From Sinotaia quadrata (Eukaryota > Mollusca > Gastropoda > Architaenioglossa > Viviparidae), in assembly GCA_028829895.1 (NCBI GenBank), contig CM054181.1, positions 62,321,759 through 62,385,758 of the forward strand: 64,000 bases of DNA. The letters run 5' to 3'. This document shows positions 60,952-64,000 of the stretch, one piece after another (positions within the stretch are counted from its first letter, which is position 1; each line of letters opens with the position of its first letter). The notes beneath the pieces were generated by a model. It had not been told where the DNA came from and did not search any database. It saw only the letters and a list, made by a program, of their open reading frames with translations. The translations under genes were made by a program, and so were the position numbers.

Positions 60952-62705
60952 TGTGGTGTAATAAATTTGCCTATCCCTATTTCTATTAATTATTATATAA
61001 ATCGTTAAATGCCAGTGACACGATCTTGGGCACTGCTTATGATGATACTTTTGTAAGTGCCGAGAGCTGGAGTAAACAACTCAGGTTGAGAATGTGCTAG
61101 ATTAGCTGATGTCATCTAAACCGGTCTTATGTGGACGAATAGTTTTTTTTATCCAATGGTTAAGATTTACAAGAACGAGACCGGGCCAATGGGCTGAGAT
61201 CAAAATTTTAGCTGTTGAAAGGATTGTATTTTCTAATCTCTTTGAATTTGGAGTGTCAGAAGTCAAATGCGGCCGTTAGCTTACTGGTGAGTTAACTGAC
61301 TGATTGAGAGAGAATAGAAATATTTCGAGCATTTTGCTATTAGATTTGTTATACATGCATTTTAGGATGAGATGTATTATGTATTATTTCTACAAATTGT
61401 GAACTACGATGCTTGTATGTGTTGTGCTAATCACTTGGCATTGTTTCTAGTGAACCCATTCAACATAATAGTTATATTGTATTTATTATGCTGTATGCAT
61501 GTATCGGGCTAATATATACTGTTGCAGAAAGCTGTAACTTGATACTGTAATGTAAGAAAGAATAGAGTTAGGGACAAATAAACTGGACACTTAATGTTTG
61601 TTTCCTGATTATATTTTACAGAGATGAAGCAGCCTTTATGTTTTTACCAGAATCTCCCGGTTTCTTGATTTATAAACTGCTATGACCATGTTAGATTCGA
61701 GAAGTTTCTATCTCCAGTATGCACTGCACTTGGTTGATGTATGGTGGCAAAGTATGCTCGACAACATTGTGGAATTTCTGGTACAAGGAAGTTACTGGAA
61801 ATTGCTACATTGTTGTTTTGCATGAGGGAAAAGGAGTGCCCAGAACAGTGGCACAAGGAACATTCTACAAGCAGGCTAGAGGAACATTGGCACATTGAAC
61901 ATTCTACAAGCAGGCTAGAGGAACATTGGCACATGGAACATTCTACAAGCAGGCTAGAGGAACATTGGCACATGGAACATTCTACAAGCAGGCTAGAGGA
62001 ACATTGGCACATGGAACATTCTACAAGCAGGCTAGAGGAACGGTGAATCTGACAACTCTATTGTGACAATATATAAACTTGTGAATTTATTACGAAGAAT
62101 GTGAAAGGACATTGTGGCATCACTTAGACAAAGTCATGTATAAACTATTATCGCTGTAATCGCTGTAAACTCCATTTCTGTTCTCCGATAAGAACTATCC
62201 TGTGATTTATAGTGACACTAATCTGTTGAATAATGTGTGAGGATATAAGACTGTATAAGCATTGAAACTGTTTCAACATGGTTCATGGAAATATTGATGT
62301 CAAATAATTCTTTCATTGTATTTCCTATTTGCTTATTTGATTGTTGATTTAATTAATTTATTGTTAAATTTATTGGACTTCTTACACATGTTGATAATCT
62401 TATGTTGGAGAGATGATGGGTGCATGGGGCTCGTTAAATATAGATTAAAGACGGATTTATCTTTCCCTTGGTAAGACGTTTTCCATCTATGGAAATATTG
62501 TGTGACAGTGAATGTTTGTCTTTTAATATTGTGGAAGAGAGAAAACATTCACAGCACCCACATATCCGCCAAGTGAGAGAGATGAGTGGTGTTTTCTGGA
62601 GAATTATTAATAACATAAATTAAGATTCTCATCACTTGTAATTAGTTATGGATGACTACTAATAATAATAATCAAAACCATGAACTATGGTGGCATTGTG
62701 TTACA
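60952..62705 (+). repeat. LTR of family A (5' LTR)
   Basis: Bounded by TGTGGTGTAATAAATTTGCC at the start and GTGGCATTGTGTTACA at the end (TG...CA). The boundaries agree with copies at 18752-19658, 51877-53491 (reverse) and 55590-55915. It contains a 39-bp minisatellite at 61853-62042 and a GTAAGACGTTTTCCA block at 62471. An AATAAA hexamer occurs at about 61577. Confidence 0.7.
61853..62042. repeat. 39-bp minisatellite inside the LTR, 5 copies
   Basis: Units contain GGAACATTCTACAAGCAGGC followed by TAGAGGAACATTGGCACAT. Both strands stay open: the + frame from the ATG at 61741 reads 101 codons ending in EHSTSRLEEHWHM repeats. The other LTR copies do not show the array, so I regard it as copy-specific expansion. 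Confidence 0.9.
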
Positions 62706-63190
62706 TAAAGTGGATGCTCTGTACAGGGTGAGCACAAATAAAAAATTGTTAAACTAATTGTCAATGTGTTGAAATTAGTAAATGTGGAAAATGATTGTTG
62801 AAATTTTTTCATCTTACAACCTAATGGGAAACTCTAAATTAAACACCTAAATACAAAATACAATTGATATAAATAAACATTTTAAAAGCAGTCTTATCTC
62901 ACTCATTTTTATAACACTGTCTAGTACTTGTCTTGCTTTGTCTATCTTTTTTTCTTCTCTTTTGAAATTTGTTGATTAACCTTTTGATTTATGTTATTGA
63001 TTGCATATTGTATTTATAGAATAGTTTCCTTTATTGATGTGTGGAGATTATGTTGTTTACAATGAGTGTGCATTTTAAGTAACTAGATATAAAGTTTACT
63101 AGTTGCTTAGTGTGTGTGAATATAATTTTCTAAAATCGCCAGTATGCTAAGTTGTTCCATGACCATGGTAGAATTATTTTGAGATTTAAA

Positions 63191-63865
63191 ATGGAAATTA
63201 TGCCTGAAGAAAGAGAGAGGTGCATACAGGAAGGAAGAAACTAGCAAGTATGGTCTTTCAGGATGCGATTCTGCAGAGCTATAAGCTATGTAGATAAGAA
63301 AGAACGGTTGAAAATAGAAATAGAGATGAGTGAGAAAAGATTAAAGATTGAAGGAGAGAATAAAGAGAAAAGATTACAGATTGAATTAGAAGAACTAGAA
63401 AGAGAAAGGAAAGGAAAAGAAATGAAAGACGAAGATAAAAAATTACAGATTGAAAAAGAAGAAAGTAAAAATGATAGAAGATTGAACAGGAACTGGCATT
63501 TATCAAGATAGATGCAAAACAAAAGAGACATCACAGAATGTAACTTAAATCAGTTAAATATAAGTGATAATGTGACTAAACTTCAGGAAGCCAGTATGAA
63601 ATTTCACTTCTTTTCTTTTAACAAAATAGAAGAAAATATTGAGGATTATGTACTGAGCTTTGAAAAGTGTGCCATGAGACTAGGCCTACCAGAAAATCTA
63701 TGGCTTAATTACTTAGTGTCAGGAATGAGAGAACAGGACAGTTTGTCTTTTGCTCCCAGAGGAAGCCTTAACTGAACTAAACTATTAGAGTACTTCAGAG
63801 TGACGATTGAAACATACAGACATAGGTTTCAACAGTTTGTAAATTTAATTCCATTTAATGGATTA
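63191..63865 (+). pseudogene. Gag-like retrotransposon pseudogene
   Basis: One reading frame from the ATG at 63191 is interrupted by stop codons at 63242 (TAG), 63509 (TAG) and 63773 (TGA) without frame change. The first part, about 63285-63480, is a highly charged Lys/Glu coiled coil with repeated KRLKIE/KRLQIE. The second part, 63512-63772, contains KFHFFSF and EDYVLSFEKCAMRLGLPENLW, typical of the helical Gag core of Ty3/Gypsy-type elements of invertebrates. After the TGA the same frame still reads TYRHRFQQF, so the decay is by point mutation. Gag would form the particle shell; no protease or reverse transcriptase is in view because the window ends. Confidence 0.6.
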
Positions 63866-64000
63866 TAGATTTGTGAAATTGGGTATAAATATATTGAATA
63901 CGATCGATGCTAAACTCAGAGTTACCATAGACGCTACAATGCTTCGGTCTTTTCAATATGGCAAACGTTTGGCGACAGCAAATTTGCCCTTGTGTCCTCT

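Larger units (their letters stand above)
60952..64000 (+). mobile_element. Decayed LTR retrotransposon (family A), 5' end, runs off the window
   Basis: A 1.75-kb LTR (60952-62705) is followed at 63191 by a Gag-like reading frame. The order LTR, about 490-bp leader, Gag is that of the 5' end of an LTR retrotransposon. Stop codons in Gag show it is not autonomous. I could not identify a primer-binding site just after 62705. Other LTR copies in the window carry no internal region and look like solo or partial LTRs. Confidence 0.65.

Overview
The window looks like a piece of an animal nuclear genome, most likely a mollusc or another lophotrochozoan. It is AT-rich, very gene-poor and crowded with microsatellites, minisatellites and decayed transposons. 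There is one intron-containing gene with metazoan splice signals, and nothing suggests bacterial, plasmid or phage DNA. The taxonomic guess rests on the style of the zinc-finger protein and the repeat landscape; I cannot name a species.

The only gene I can call firmly is a Snail-family zinc-finger repressor on the + strand. Exon 1 (37309-37528) encodes the N-terminal SNAG motif MPRAFLIKKK and ends in a GTAAGC donor in phase 1. After an intron of about 7.8 kb, exon 2 (45375-47554) follows a TTTACAG acceptor in the matching phase. It encodes a long Ser/Pro-rich linker, a PTDLS (CtBP-type) motif and five C2H2-type fingers ending in the Snail-type CCSG tail. The spliced protein would be 799 residues, much longer than usual for Snail/Slug because of the linker. 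Upstream lie a GC-richer promoter-like segment (36.2-36.9 kb) and an array of palindromic CACTTA(A/C)GTG sites. Intron 1 holds a GC-rich island with Snail-type E-boxes and several minisatellites. Polyadenylation signals and a 41-bp repeat lie downstream.

Left part (1-36 kb): mostly non-coding. Main items are a 44-bp minisatellite (1.4-1.9 kb), a 23-bp two-type minisatellite (9.1-9.6 kb), a decayed hAT transposon with a ZBED/FAM200-like transposase on the - strand (about 9.88-11.97 kb) set against an LTR fragment, two copies of an unclassified dispersed repeat (7.0-8.0 and 14.2-15.0 kb), an ancient AT-rich satellite field (18-22.4 kb) interrupted by an LTR copy, and many in-frame minisatellites. 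Promoter-like patches without a recognisable gene occur near 17 kb, 23.1 kb and 29.0 kb.

Right part (48-64 kb): a 39-bp minisatellite split by LTR-related sequence (53.5-56.15 kb), a near-full-length reverse LTR (51.9-53.5 kb) and, at the right edge, a 1.75-kb LTR (60952-62705) followed by a Gag-like reading frame broken by stop codons. This looks like the 5' end of a decayed LTR retrotransposon running off the window. I found no tRNA, rRNA or CRISPR. Apart from snail, the longer open frames appear to be repeat-driven or chance.
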